The notes under the pieces: model-generated
Told to the model about the DNA's origin: nothing
The model's database searches: none
Seen by the model: the letters and a program-made list of their open reading frames with translations, nothing else
Shown: one piece after another, positions 33,494 to 44,705 of the stretch
How the letters are laid out: every line of letters begins with the position of its first letter
Position numbering within the stretch: position 1 is the stretch's first letter
Origin: Pseudocercospora fijiensis CIRAD86
Lineage: Eukaryota > Ascomycota > Dothideomycetes > Mycosphaerellales > Mycosphaerellaceae
Direction: 5' to 3'
Length of the DNA: 64,000 bases
Assembly (NCBI RefSeq): GCF_000340215.1
Contig: NW_006921534.1
Coordinates: forward strand, 5,324,169 to 5,388,168
Program-made: the position numbers and the translations under genes

Positions 33494-34762
33494 GAAAATG
33501 AAGCGATTGTCGTTACTGCAGCTACCGCATTAGCCGTAGTTGTTGCGAGTAAATACCTGGAAGAAGATAGCAGTAATAAGGAGCGGTAGGCATAGCGAGA
33601 AGGTGAATCTATACGTAAATATTGGCACCGCTAGTTACGCAGAAATCGACCATTCGAGCTAGCTAGAATCTACTTAAAACAGCGCTTCGATCTCTTCACT
33701 TATCCGGAGGCTAATATTAAAGGTGACTTCCGCTTTATAAGGGCTAAATTAATAGAGTTAGTAGACCTGCTAGATATTAGTTCAATCGTGTTACTAGTTA
33801 GACTCAAATTGCCCCCTTCTACGGTGCTTTGTATTATTTGCAAGCGCTTGTCTAGTCCAGGCTTCTAGAAGGATATAGATAACTTATTTAGGTACTTAGC
33901 AACTATACTAAGTTATATGTTCAATGCTATAGTATATAGCCTAGCGCTAAGATAGAAACCTTTCTTGTTCTTTAATAAGAGGCGGCTTACTAAGCAATAT
34001 CTCCGGAGCCTAGCTGAGTCGCTATATCTATTAGTTAGAGTGTCTAGTGTATTTAGATATATCGACGGTACTATGCGGAAGATTGCTAGACCTAGTCGTA
34101 ACTAGCGGGTGTTCTATAATAGCTATAAATACTTCTATAGTATTAAATTCCAAGGTATATAGCTAGCGGATAGAATACTGCTTATTAACGGTCCTTATCC
34201 TAGCTCTTATAGTAACGGCCGAATAGTGCGAGAATCGAATATCAACTAGCTATAGCACGACCTATTTAATAATAATATTATCGATAACAAGCTCTTTATA
34301 TTCGGCGACTCTGTATATAGACAGGTAGACGGTATTATCGGCTCGTAGAAATCGAAGAGAGGCGGATATCGTAACCTAATACTAGCGTAGGTATCGAAGG
34401 AGTAGTTAGCACTGCGGCAATTAGTAGAATAGGGGTTTAGTAAAGTGTTAAACAACTGGGCGTTCTTCGAATACAAGAAAGGTCTACGTACGGGGTTAAT
34501 GCTAATCGGGTCCTGCTATCTAGTAGCGGTATTGCTTACTAACTGCCTGTCGTGTTATCGTAGCAACAAGGTCGCTGCCTACTATAATTTAAGCTATCCG
34601 GATATTAGGGATTATCTAGGTGCTGAGCTGCTACTAATGCCGCCGGTAGGTATAGAAATACCGGATCTAATACGCGCAAACCTATCTAGTAATAGTTTTA
34701 AGGTTGGGAGTAATATAGAAGATATAGGGGAAGTGGTTGTTGATAATAGTAATAAAGAATAG
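33494..34762 (+). pseudogene. Harbinger-type DDE transposase (DDE_Tnp_4), RIP-inactivated
   Basis: A single frame runs from 33494 to the terminal TAG with no frameshift but about 13 internal stops, every one a TAG, as CAG-to-TAG and TGG-to-TAG RIP changes would make. The DDE triad is still readable: YIDGTMRKIARPSRN (first Asp), a HDL block after two TAGs (second Asp), and WAFFEYKKGLRTGL (Glu). The tail LLTNCLSCYRSNKVAAYYNL matches the fungal DDE_Tnp_4 ending (LxNCxTCxxGNQ...). It cannot be expressed as a full protein. The start codon is not identified. Confidence 0.85.
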
Positions 34763-35326
34763 TAATAGATTAGTTATTGTGTATAGTGTATATAATGCTA
34801 AGACTTATATCAAAACTCTTCCGTTCTCTATACTAGTCCTCGTATAAGACTCGGAACAGCATCGGAGGGTCGTTTTACTATAGCTAGAGCTATATTGATT
34901 GCTGCTTGATGTCGTAGCTATAGATAGAAGTAGAGAAGAGCTAAGAACCGCTAAGACCTACGATATTTCCGGAAATCTTCAAAATTCGACCTTAAAAGCG
35001 ATATTATAACGGGTAGTATTACAAACAGCGACAACCAATCTAAAGAATTCGCCTCTTACTAGGTTTCTTACTAACACCGGAATATACCTAAGCTCTAAAT
35101 GCCTACTAGATTACGCCTAATTTAATCCTCCTCGCTTAAGTCTAATATCTCGATTATACGAACATCTACGTACTAACGATTGTCAATCTCTAATACCTAA
35201 TGCTTCCGACACCTACGAGACAGTTCTATCGCTATTATAGCCGTCGTCACTACCTCCTATTAGCGTCAAAACGTTAGCAACAAGGCCCTCTTCCAAATCT
35301 AAGCTAAAGTCGGTAACCTAAGACAA

Positions 35327-36440
35327 CTACGAAGGAACAAGAGGAACATATCTAACACGGCTACTAACTAGCAAGGCTCTAAGCTTATTAAATTGACGTA
35401 CCGTCGACGTATACATTAGCTTTATACGCTTCTTAGAGCGGTTGTCTAGGTCGTCTATACGGCGGATTAAATGATAGTTGTTTGCCTTAGATAAGTTAGT
35501 AGGTCGACTCGCTAGTGCAGTAATTGCCTCTCGAAATAGCTCTAACACTCGACTTAACGACCTCTCCTTATTTAGCTGCTTCTTACTATCGATATCCAAC
35601 CGACGGCGCGTTATATACAGAGTCGCAGGAACCTTAGAAAGAGCTAGGCCTAGTAATAGAGTTGATAGTGCTAGAGCAACAATTGGACTCGGTGTTAATG
35701 GACTTATAAACGCTATTGGATCTTAGACTCGCTACAATATAACACGGAGCATATTGTCTTAAACCTGCTAAGCTAGAGTCTTATAACTGCGCAGCTCTTT
35801 AGGCGTAAGAAGCTTCTCGCGGAGCTTCTTATTATTTAGTAATACAGTATCCTTAAAGCGATTAAGTATCTATTTAAACTCGGAGTCCTTAGCAACTATA
35901 CCGGAGGCCGTTAAGAGCGCTCTATACTCGACAACTCGCTTTGCAATCTACCTGCGAATAAGTGTATCTATACCCTTAATAGCACGCTGTCTAGCAGGCT
36001 TATAGTCGTTGTACTACTTCTAACAGCGCTTAACCATATCTCGGATCCGACCTTCTATATAATAGCTAGCATTAGCCTCGAAGTGCTTAATAATTAGCAA
36101 GGCAAAATCGTCCGATATGCGGCTGTCGCTATTAACTCGATTGTAGTCGTCTTCTACGCCTTCTAGTAGGTTAAAGTTGTGCTAAGAGTCTTTAGTAGCA
36201 GTAGAAGGCTAAGAGTCGCTTAAATCCAGTGTAGGCTATTAGACTACAGCCTATTGTTGTTATTCCTGTTGTTGTTGTTCCTATTGTTATTATTCCTATT
36301 GTTGTTGTTCCTATTGTTGCCGCTACCGCTCGAGGTAAGCCGTTAAAGAGGTGTCTATACCTCTTTAAATAACCGGCCTCGGTAGAGTTAAAATTAGTGT
36401 CTAGTTAGTAGCTATACTGCTCTCGCTGTCGCTATTATAG
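35327..36440 (-). pseudogene. Second transposon ORF (Q-rich accessory protein), RIP-inactivated
   Basis: On the minus strand a frame ending at 35327 extends leftwards through several TAG/TAA stops. Recognisable stretches are ALLIIKHFEANASYYIEGRIR, AIKGIDTLIRR, AKRVVEYRALLTASGI and, undamaged over its last 91 codons, NKERSLSRVLELFREAITAL. A tract at about 36248-36325 reads as Q/E repeats in which many glutamine codons have become stops. Harbinger elements normally carry a second gene (often Myb/SANT-like); that this is its remnant is inference, and I see no Myb motif. It converges with the transposase frame. Confidence 0.6.
36247..36325. repeat. 15-bp minisatellite, RIP-altered poly-Gln/Glu tract
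   Basis: About five units of the form CCTATTGTTGTTGTT (variants TTATTATT and TGTTGTTG). Read on the minus strand it is CAA/CAG plus GAA with many CAA-to-TAA and CAG-to-TAG changes. Confidence 0.8.
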
Positions 36441-37077
36441 CTTAAATTAGTCAATAAGCTTACTACGGACATAGAGCGACTATGCAGTAGCCGCTTAATA
36501 ACCGACTAGATTAGAGGCAATAGACTTCCGACTAAATATAGCTATGTTAAAGAGACATCTATATAAAGAGGGTTACCTTAAAGAGCTACTCGAATAGGTG
36601 TAGGCGGTGCCTGCAGTAGTAGGTAGACTAGAGTAGTAAAGGCTAGTATAGAAGAGCCGGAGCCTAGGTCGATAATACGAGAGGGATAAGAGGGGGGGTC
36701 TATAGTAGCTATAATCGAGAATAAGGGTAGTTATACTAACAATTGAAGACCTCTTATGCTTCTATAGGTAGCTCTTATCCTATAGACGATATACTGTAAT
36801 CAATCCTCGAATTTAGGTTCTACCTAGTAGCCCCTATTGCTAATTACAATAACGGCTATATACCTAGACCTTTATATATATAAGTTAGTGCCCTCTCGTA
36901 CTGCTATCTCGAAGACCTAATAGCTACTTTCTACCTCGCTGTCGTAGGAGCCAATTTGCCTTTAATAAGCTAAGCCGGACAGGGTTTAAGCTACCTTCTA
37001 CATTCTTCTAACACCTAACTTCTTCTAGCTAAGGCAGGATTACTACCCCTGCGAGTCGTAAATATAGTATCTTATAT

Positions 37078-37103
37078 GCTTTTGAACGCGCGCGTTCAAA
37101 AGC
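37078..37103. repeat. Perfect 26-bp palindrome
   Basis: GCTTTTGAACGCG is followed directly by its exact reverse complement, with no spacer. It lies at the junction between the AT-rich core and the GC-richer right flank of the relic. Confidence 0.9.
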
Positions 37104-37213
37104 ACGGTCCAAGGTCTACGAGTTGATAATTCACCCCTATTCAAACCGGCGGTCGAAGGATGCGGTACTAACCTTCGCATCCACCTTGTTCCCCGACTGC
37201 GCGAAATTGGTGG

Positions 37214-37233
37214 CTTCTGAAGGTCCCTAAAAA
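37214..37233 (-). repeat. Candidate right terminal inverted repeat
   Basis: Inverted copy of the 20-mer at 33344-33363, with one mismatch. Confidence 0.6.
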
Positions 37234-39371
37234 CATGACTCGAAGCAGTCCAAAAGAATACGCTATTTCCAGAGTATGCACGACATTTTTCTAGCGGAGA
37301 TCTATCAGGCATGACTCGTATTGCGAACGCCACTGATTACGATCTCCTACTGATTTGACCTCGAGTTATAACACCAATTTTCTATGCGTCCGAATGGCCC
37401 TCTGAGCTCAGACTCCACGACTTCAGCTCAGAGCTGCTGCATGCCGCAATATATGCACAAGCCCGGAATTTTTATCATGGAGTTCACAATGATATCGCTC
37501 GTTATCACAAAAGAGGCGTTCTCCGTTCGCCGCCTTGCGCGGCGCCTCTTAGTGCCATCTTGGATGCTGCTTATGCCGCTCCATGGCACGCCGTAAGCCA
37601 CTTCGCAAACTCGACCCGGGTTACTGTCGTTCTTGACTTCTATGATACTGGTCATGAAGGCTGCTTCATGTCATGTTGATCGGAGGAGACTGCAGTTGCC
37701 AAAGTGACCGCGGGTCCACTCACATTCTCCTAGAGCAGCACCAACAAATGCAGTGAGATCATTGAAAGCAGTCCACCACGCTAGGCTGGTGACCCTCCCT
37801 CCCACGTGGTTTTCATTGCACTCCACCATGACGCAAGCGCGAGCGAGGAAGAATCGGAGATGTCTCCTGCTCCATCTAGCGTTCTGAATCCTGTTTGTCG
37901 ACATTGTTGTTATTATTCGCTATTATTCGCACGCAAGAACGTTTGGTCCGATCCTCCTGCTTGCAATCCTCGGCCGACGGGAGTCGTATGGATCTAAGCG
38001 AGTTCGAAGTGGCAGCAGCCGCTACATCCTTCACTGGGCTGCAGAACTCTGCTCTGCACTGAGCTCCGATGGCGTTGCATGTGAGGCCTCTGGCAGCTCG
38101 GTAGCAGCACGTATCAATCCGCATTTCGCCGACTGGAGGCAGCCGGTTGCAAGATATTGCAGACCGTGCTGCATTCGTGCTGCTCAAATCATGATCAACA
38201 AAAGCAAGCCAACTCGGTCTGACACCTCGGAACCCTTCTGAGTAGCTACCACAATAGTTGTCATGAACACCGATGCTCGGGACAAAAACAACCACGAACC
38301 ACGGGCCGTGCACACACGCTGCCTTGGGATGTTCCGTCCAGAAATTTGTCCTGCATTGGCCTCGCCCAGGTGGAAGCGTAGGGCAGACTGGTTGATCACT
38401 GCCATTCTTCGCTAATATCACATGCACAAAGGTTGATCAATCTCTTGGCCAAAGCCAGCTGTTCTATCATGTTATACGAGTATCGGTCCTTCTCAATCTC
38501 GTTGATCAATAAGAGTTAGAGATGCTACTCGAAGTAACGGCATTGGCTGTGCGAAGCTATACGACCTCTGAAAAATTGCCAGTAGTAAGGGCGAGCAGCA
38601 TTAAGTCACTAGCATATGAGAGCCCTCGGACGTCACATGAGAAAGTAAATTCAAGCTGCTTATCAGGAGCTAATAGACTTGAGCCGTGCTCAGCCTCGGC
38701 CTGCAAGAAAAGCCAACCTGTGAATCGGCTGAGCTGGAGCCTTGCGGAGCATGGTCAGGCTGATCGACAGAAAGCATCACCCATGAAATGAGATATTGTG
38801 TACCTCTGTCGCGCAAAACTGGTCCATCAGTGTGTATGTCACTGCATGCCACTCCAGTCTGCAAATATATTGTGATCGCGCTTGATGTTTTGTGCTAAGG
38901 AAGGATTAGGGAAGGCACGAGCAGACTCAATATGAGCGCCTTCCAGGCTTAGCTCCATCCACAAGAAGTAGCTACCGACTGGCACTTACAGTCGAAAATC
39001 CTTATGCCTGCAGGAGCGTTAGGAAATATCGCGAGAAGCGTTTCTATTCACCCTTCTTGAGTCGATCTTCTTCAACTCAGTCGCACTTCTATCAAGATTC
39101 GCGTGCACATTGTTTGATCGCATCGATATCGTTGCAGCACTCTGTAAATACACATCCAACGAAAGCTTCTCCCTCCATGAAGAATATCAAAATGGAAGAG
39201 TCGAGTCTGATCGATTATTCATCCAACGTCCAGCGTCTCTTCCTCATTTCAACCACTCTTTTAACTGTACATTGTCGCCCGAAGCCCGACATTCCACGGC
39301 CGTTCCCATCATTACCAATTATCATTACTTCATAATCTCGTTCGACGCCTCGTAGACAACGCTGACACCTT
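37234..39371. other. Intergenic, 2.1 kb
   Basis: No gene is supported. A 183-codon minus frame at 37876-38427 opens with GTG, has its first ATG well inside, and lacks motifs. Base composition is normal, unlike the relic to the left. Confidence 0.45.
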
Positions 39372-40663
39372 CTATGCCCCAGACGCAACACTAGGCTTCC
39401 TACTCGCGCTTGGTGCCATCATGCTCCTTGCACCAGGAACGACACTCCCTCGACGAGCATGTACCATACCGTCAGCATCGACTATCGGGCCAGGATTAGT
39501 GTTAGTGCCCCAGAAATTGCCTCCACCGCTGGTACTGCTGCCAAAGGCGCCACTGCTGCTTTTCGCTCCTGCAAATGCGGATGACAGCATGCCTTTTATT
39601 CGATTCACTTCATACTTTCGCCGAAGCGGGACTGGCATGGGTTGATAGATAGGAGCGCCGCCGAAGTGTCGAGCAATGCTGCTCATGACTGCGTCCTTTT
39701 CTTCTTCGCTGTCCACGGGTCCAGAAGGTAGGTCATTGTCATCCGGGTTTGGAGCGTTGGCGTCAAAGGCGGCTTTCTGCATCTTGGCTTGATTCTTACG
39801 CTGGTATTCCATGAGAAGCTTGTCGTATGGTGCGCTTCGTCCGGGTACTGCTCGCTTTGCTCCCATGGAGTGACTCTTGCATGTCAGGCTACGGGCGCAT
39901 TGACCACCTTGTGGTAACTCGACACCACATTGCTTCTCTACGTCTACAGGGGCTTTAGGGCGTGGTGCCTTAGTCTTGGGCTCGTCCTTCCTTTTCTTCT
40001 TCTTCGTAGGCGCGCCTTCCTCGCCTTCATCTGTCGCTTTCCGCTTCTTGCTCGCAGTCATGCCCCCGGTCTTTGAAGCAGTCTTCTTCGATCCATCTTC
40101 TTCCTCCTCATCGCTGTCGCCAGCCTTCTCCTTCCGCGCGGCAGCATCTCGAGCGTCCTTTGCTTCTTTCTTTTTCCGCTGCTTCTCTTGCTTCTTGTTC
40201 AGACAGCGTTCGACATGCTTGGACATAGCATGCTTGGCAACAGGCCGCTTGCAGTGGTTGCATCGCAGCGTGTCTGGCTTGTCGGCCATGAGCTTTCCGT
40301 TAGGGAAAGCCTTGGCCAAAATCGAAGGCACCTTGTTGATCGCCGGTGTCGTTCTGGCATTTGCATCTTTTGCTTTGATCCCTGTACCGGTATTGACCTC
40401 TGTGCTCCAGCTACCAGCGTGCTTCACTCGCGGGAGCTTCTCTTTGACGTCTTCCACAAAGTCGGACGTCGGCTCGTTCTCCAGATCGTCGAATAGATTT
40501 TCGAGTGGGATGCCGAGTGTATTGCTCTCCTCGGTCTTGGTGGTGCTGGGCTTCGATGCGGCGGGAGCTGGTCACATCACATGCATGTTAGATTGGCTGG
40601 AATGAGAAATGACGGTGTAGAGGACAACTTACTCTTGCGACTCGCTGCGCCGTTCGTCGCCAT
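39372..40663 (-). CDS. SGF73: SAGA deubiquitinase-module subunit Sgf73 (ataxin-7-like), 2 exons
   Basis: Exons (minus) 40663-40633 and 40567-39372 give 408 residues. It anchors the Ubp8 deubiquitinase module to SAGA in the nucleus. The N-terminal finger is C113-x2-C116-x11-H128-x3-C132 (RCNHCKRPVAKHAMSKHVERC region), and the SCA7 domain starts VDVEKQCGVEL with C224, C234, C240 and H243, the atypical ataxin-7 zinc site. A Lys/Glu-rich linker lies between, and a Ser/Gly-rich tail follows. The 65-nt intron (GTAAGT...ACCAG) joins MATNGAASRK to TPAASKPST. It is divergent from TTI1, with 266 bp between start codons. Confidence 0.93.
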
Positions 40664-40929
40664 ACTGTAAGCCTTTATGCGCCGCTGTATGAGTTGCTGT
40701 GCGGGAGTATCGGGAAATCTGCGATATGTCGTAGTGCTCGATCTCCCACCAGCACCAGAGATTCCACGACGTTGGTGTTGTGATGGCGCGCGCGACGGAG
40801 CGACAAGGGCGAGGCTTGCCGAACTCCGAGCGGCCTGAGGCTTACACATCTTCAGTGAGACTCGAAGCATCTTCGACATCAATTCACACTTGATCCTCAC
40901 CATCAACATAATGCACAAATAACACGACC
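40664..40929. promoter_or_regulatory. Divergent promoter SGF73 / TTI1
   Basis: 266 bases separate the two ATG codons, so both promoters share this stretch. No specific sites were identified. Confidence 0.6.
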
Positions 40930-43900
40930 ATGCCGCTCCTGGGTTCGACCATGGAGGGCAGAAGTGATATTTTTCAGAGACTGAAACCCCCATGTGTGGC
41001 GCTCAGTCAGGCCGCCCTCGCCCTGAACGGCGCAAACAATGACACACAGGAAGTTGTGCAGAGGCTCGAAGATCTCAAGCAAGTCCTGTCAACGGCCACA
41101 GCAAGATCAGATAATCTCGACGCCAAGCTTGCGGACTATGTCTTCTTCCCCTTGTCACATGTGCTCAAGGCCAGTCAGAAGGCGTCAATTCGATGTCTGG
41201 AACTCAGCATTCAGTGTCTGGCAATCCTGGTGGAACACGGCTGGCGCTTCCACATACAGCCTCAGCTGGCTGCGCAAATCATGATTCTCTGCACGCTGAT
41301 GGCTGAGAAGAAGCCACAAGGTCTCATCTCTGCTGAGAGCACAGATGAGCTGCAAGCAAGTGCTTTGTGGTGCCTACATCACGTCTTCAGTGCCATCACA
41401 CCGGCTTCCGAAGCCAAGAAAGTACTTGCAGCTGAAGCGAACGTCCCTCAGCTTGGCCAAACGATCAGTACTATTCTGGACGGCGTCAATGATGGAGGGT
41501 CGGCAGATGTCCAGATGGCTGGAGTGAGTGCTTTGGGAGCACTTGTGAGGAATATCGCCACACGAGATATGCAGGCCGCCTTTTTGCCTGGTATTGTTTC
41601 TAAGCTCACCAAAGTGCTGACACCACAGACACAGCAACGACGCAATCATGTGGTGCTGGTCTCTGGTCTGCAAATCTTGGCATATCTCTTTGAGAGTACC
41701 TTGGGTGATGATGTTGCCGATAGTGTTTCCGCACAGAGATCTAATGGCCGAGAGCCACCCGAAGCGACTACTCGCGTTAACGGCGAATGGTTGGAGACTG
41801 CGGCTACCCAGCTGAAGCCCGCGCTTGCAAGTATCCTCCGTCTCAAAGATCATCGGAGACTAGAAGTCAAAGAAGCACTCGCGCAACTTGGCTTCACTGT
41901 CCTCAAGCGGTGCAAGACCACGCTTGAGAACTGTGCATCAATGTGTCTCGAGGTCATTGTTCTGCTTTCGTCTGAAGAGAACGCAGACAGCCTGAGATTC
42001 AGGCTCGAAGCAGTCGTGAACGGTGACCCAACGATCTGTTCTTTACTGCAAGATACTTTGAATGATTGGTTGCGCTCCTTGCCGACACGAATGCAAGCTG
42101 CAGACAATCAGGCCAAGATCCAGCGCATGCAGCACATCAGAACGGCTCGTGATGTCTTGGTAGACGCAAGCGTAAACACAGATATCATCGATCGCGAGAT
42201 TGCCAGTGTATTGCGAGATAGCGTGGTCATCGTCTTGCAGCTGCCTGGAGCTAAGCAACAACCATTGCCAACAGTCTCTCAGGTGCAGGCTCTTGACACT
42301 GCTGTGATAGAGACGCAAAGATCCAATACGCATTTCGGTTCTGCTCTCGCGCAATTTCGAGGCCAAGAGGAGATTTTGGATATGGTACACGAACTTACGA
42401 AGACCGTCAGCACCTCTACAAGCTCAATTGCCTTCAGCGCTGACCTCGCGAGATCTCTGCGGCAAAGCCACGGAGATGTGCAGGTTGCCAATTTCTGGCT
42501 GTTGTTAGAAGCAACTCGATTTGCGCTTGAGCAGAACCGTAACGCTGATGCTTTTCTCAACTTCGATGGCAATAACAGCGGGCGTCATTCGAATTTTTTG
42601 GAAGATCTTTTTGCATTCTCACTGGACATCTTGACAGATACCTCCGACGAACCGACAGATCAGCGTCTTCAAGCACTCGCATTACAGACCTTAGCACTTC
42701 GGGCACAGACCACTGGCCAGGATTTTTGCTACGAGCTAATTGATGCCCTGTATCCCGTGCTACATACCCTGGCGACCCCGAGTGAAAGATTACAGCAAGA
42801 CAGTATCGCGACTTTGAACATCTTTACGGCTTCCTGCGGCTACGGGTCGGTCAAAGACCTGATTGTTGAGAACGTTGACTACCTCACGAATGCGGTGGCA
42901 CTGAAGCTCAATGCATTCGACGTCAGTCCGCAGGCGCCGCAAGTACTGCTCATGATGGTACGTCTAGCTGGTTCCGGTCTCCTTCCATATCTCGAGGATA
43001 CCATTGATAGCATTTTCGCCGCGCTCGAGGACTATCACGGGTATCCTTTATTGGTGGAATTGCTCTTTCGAGTCTTGAGTGTTGTGGCAGAGGAAGGCTC
43101 TAGGGCCCCGCAGCTGGCCATTACTGATAGCGTGCGTAAAGACCTGCACCAAATGCGCACGGACAATTGGGAGCCCACTCAATGCTCTCAATTGAGTCAG
43201 TTGCTAGCCGAGCGGGCTGCAAGTGATGCTTTGGTATGCACACAAGAACGTGCAAGTCTTGAGCCACATCCACAGAGGCCCTGGAGAAGCGATCTGAAGA
43301 GTAAAGAAGATACCCTTGCCGAAGAGCATGATGATATGGAGGAAGAAGAGGAGGAAGAGGACAGCCAAGCACAACCTGTGGAAATTCCGGATCCACCACC
43401 GCCAGCACCGAAAGTGTACAATTTGCTGTTGAAGATATCTGACCTGACCCAGCATTTCCTGCCGTCAGCGTCAGCATCACTCAGGACCTCGCTACTCATG
43501 CTCGTCAAGACCACAACACCAGCCCTGGCACGGCACGACAATTCCTTCTTGCCTCTCGTCAATACCCTGTGGCCAGAGATTGTTTCGAGACTCGAGGATG
43601 AGGAACCATACGTCGTTGCCACTGCACTCGACGTCATTGCTTTGCTGTGTGAACACGCAGGCGACTTCATGCGGAGCCGCATTCAGCAGCTTTGGCCTGC
43701 TCTTCTCGAAATACATTCCAGGATTGTTAAGGACATTGTTCAAGTTGCTCAGTCCGCCAAAGGAAAGCATACTCAAGACCGTGGGCCTAGTGCACTCGTG
43801 TTGAGCAGCTCGCGATTGAAACAAGCCCTCAGCCGCATGCGCGGCGCGCCGGCAGAATACAGCGATACATCAACGAGGCTTGTTTGGACGGCACTCGTCC

Positions 43901-44130
43901 ACCTCTACACAGCGATCGTGAGATATGTGCCCATTCAGCCCGAGCAGTTCGATGAAGTGCTTGTCGTGTTGGAGCCTGTTCTCGATGATAATGATGTCCG
44001 CGAAGCACTGGAAGTAGTGAACCCGGACGCAGTCTGGTTGGTTCGACTCAGAAATGGCGACATACCGCTTCCATCAGCATTAAAACTCCCTCACGGCCTG
44101 GCCGACAGGTTTGCCGCTGTTCCAGGGTGA
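40930..44130 (+). CDS. TTI1: TTI1, Tel2-interacting protein (TTT complex, HEAT repeats)
   Basis: 1066 residues, intron-free, the size expected for Tti1. With Tel2 and Tti2 it forms the TTT co-chaperone that matures PIKK kinases (TOR, Tel1/ATM, Mec1/ATR) and Tra1. The N-terminus DIFQRLKPPCVALSQAAL and LADYVFFPLSHVLKASQK, and the C-terminus FLPLVNTLWPEIVSRLEDEEPYVV followed by ALDVIALLCEHAGDFMRSRI, are the conserved Tti1 blocks. The rest is alpha-helical HEAT-like repeats. An acidic low-complexity insert (DDMEEEEEEEDSQ) sits at about residue 800, in a loop region. Confidence 0.93.
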   Translation: MPLLGSTMEGRSDIFQRLKPPCVALSQAALALNGANNDTQEVVQRLEDLKQVLSTATARSDNLDAKLADYVFFPLSHVLKASQKASIRCLELSIQCLAILVEHGWRFHIQPQLAAQIMILCTLMAEKKPQGLISAESTDELQASALWCLHHVFSAITPASEAKKVLAAEANVPQLGQTISTILDGVNDGGSADVQMAGVSALGALVRNIATRDMQAAFLPGIVSKLTKVLTPQTQQRRNHVVLVSGLQILAYLFESTLGDDVADSVSAQRSNGREPPEATTRVNGEWLETAATQLKPALASILRLKDHRRLEVKEALAQLGFTVLKRCKTTLENCASMCLEVIVLLSSEENADSLRFRLEAVVNGDPTICSLLQDTLNDWLRSLPTRMQAADNQAKIQRMQHIRTARDVLVDASVNTDIIDREIASVLRDSVVIVLQLPGAKQQPLPTVSQVQALDTAVIETQRSNTHFGSALAQFRGQEEILDMVHELTKTVSTSTSSIAFSADLARSLRQSHGDVQVANFWLLLEATRFALEQNRNADAFLNFDGNNSGRHSNFLEDLFAFSLDILTDTSDEPTDQRLQALALQTLALRAQTTGQDFCYELIDALYPVLHTLATPSERLQQDSIATLNIFTASCGYGSVKDLIVENVDYLTNAVALKLNAFDVSPQAPQVLLMMVRLAGSGLLPYLEDTIDSIFAALEDYHGYPLLVELLFRVLSVVAEEGSRAPQLAITDSVRKDLHQMRTDNWEPTQCSQLSQLLAERAASDALVCTQERASLEPHPQRPWRSDLKSKEDTLAEEHDDMEEEEEEEDSQAQPVEIPDPPPPAPKVYNLLLKISDLTQHFLPSASASLRTSLLMLVKTTTPALARHDNSFLPLVNTLWPEIVSRLEDEEPYVVATALDVIALLCEHAGDFMRSRIQQLWPALLEIHSRIVKDIVQVAQSAKGKHTQDRGPSALVLSSSRLKQALSRMRGAPAEYSDTSTRLVWTALVHLYTAIVRYVPIQPEQFDEVLVVLEPVLDDNDVREALEVVNPDAVWLVRLRNGDIPLPSALKLPHGLADRFAAVPG

Positions 44131-44705
44131 AGCATCAATGGTGACGATACAGTCAGATGAAGCAAACCGAATTTGGTCTTCCAAATGCGATGTACCTAGT
44201 ACTCGTATTTTGAGAGTAGACCGAGAATCTTTCCATGCATGCGATAAATCAGAAATGACCACGCGGAGCTCGGTCCGTGCATGTTTGCATGAACGTGCTG
44301 GCGACAATCAATACCGTTTGCCATACACCCTGCCAAGCACGGTGGGTCGCAAACAGTATGATTGATCATGGAGAAAACATTAGCATCAAACATTCAATGC
44401 TCGAAGTCGCACGCAAATACAAGAAGAGATTAATTCCATCTTTGCGTCAACTTCGAAAGTTGACTCCATCACACTCATCGCACATTTATCTTCATCTCCT
44501 GCGCTCAATGCCCGGCGTTCAACATTGATGTAACCAGTACAACCCACGACATCCCTCTCCGGCGGCCCTGCTCTCTTCTTTAACGCAACATCTATCTCTA
44601 CACCAAGTCGCGCGCAATCCTGCGAACTCCCGGCGAACGCCTCGATCAAATCTGTACCACCGATCGCATTTTGTACCACCATCCACGCCGTCCGTCTCCG
44701 CGATC
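44131..44705. other. Intergenic
   Basis: 575 bases, tail of TTI1 and upstream region of the small Cys/His protein. Nothing else is seen. Confidence 0.5.

Larger units (their letters stand above)
33344..37233. mobile_element. RIP-degraded PIF/Harbinger-like transposon relic, about 3.9 kb
   Basis: Candidate terminal inverted repeats are TTTTTACGGACCTTCAGAAG at 33344-33363 and the reverse complement of TTTTTAGGGACCTTCAGAAG at 37214-37233 (19 of 20 match). Between them the DNA becomes AT-rich and saturated with TA dinucleotides (about 33450-37070), as expected for RIP, which turns CpA into TpA. Inside are a plus-strand transposase frame and a convergent minus-strand frame, both broken by stops. 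No clean 3-bp target duplication is visible, so the exact ends are tentative. The last 160 bases inside the right end are less AT-rich. Confidence 0.7.

Noticed and set aside
37876..38427. 183-codon minus-strand frame
   Set aside because: Begins with GTG, with the first ATG far inside; composition is not protein-like and no domain is seen.
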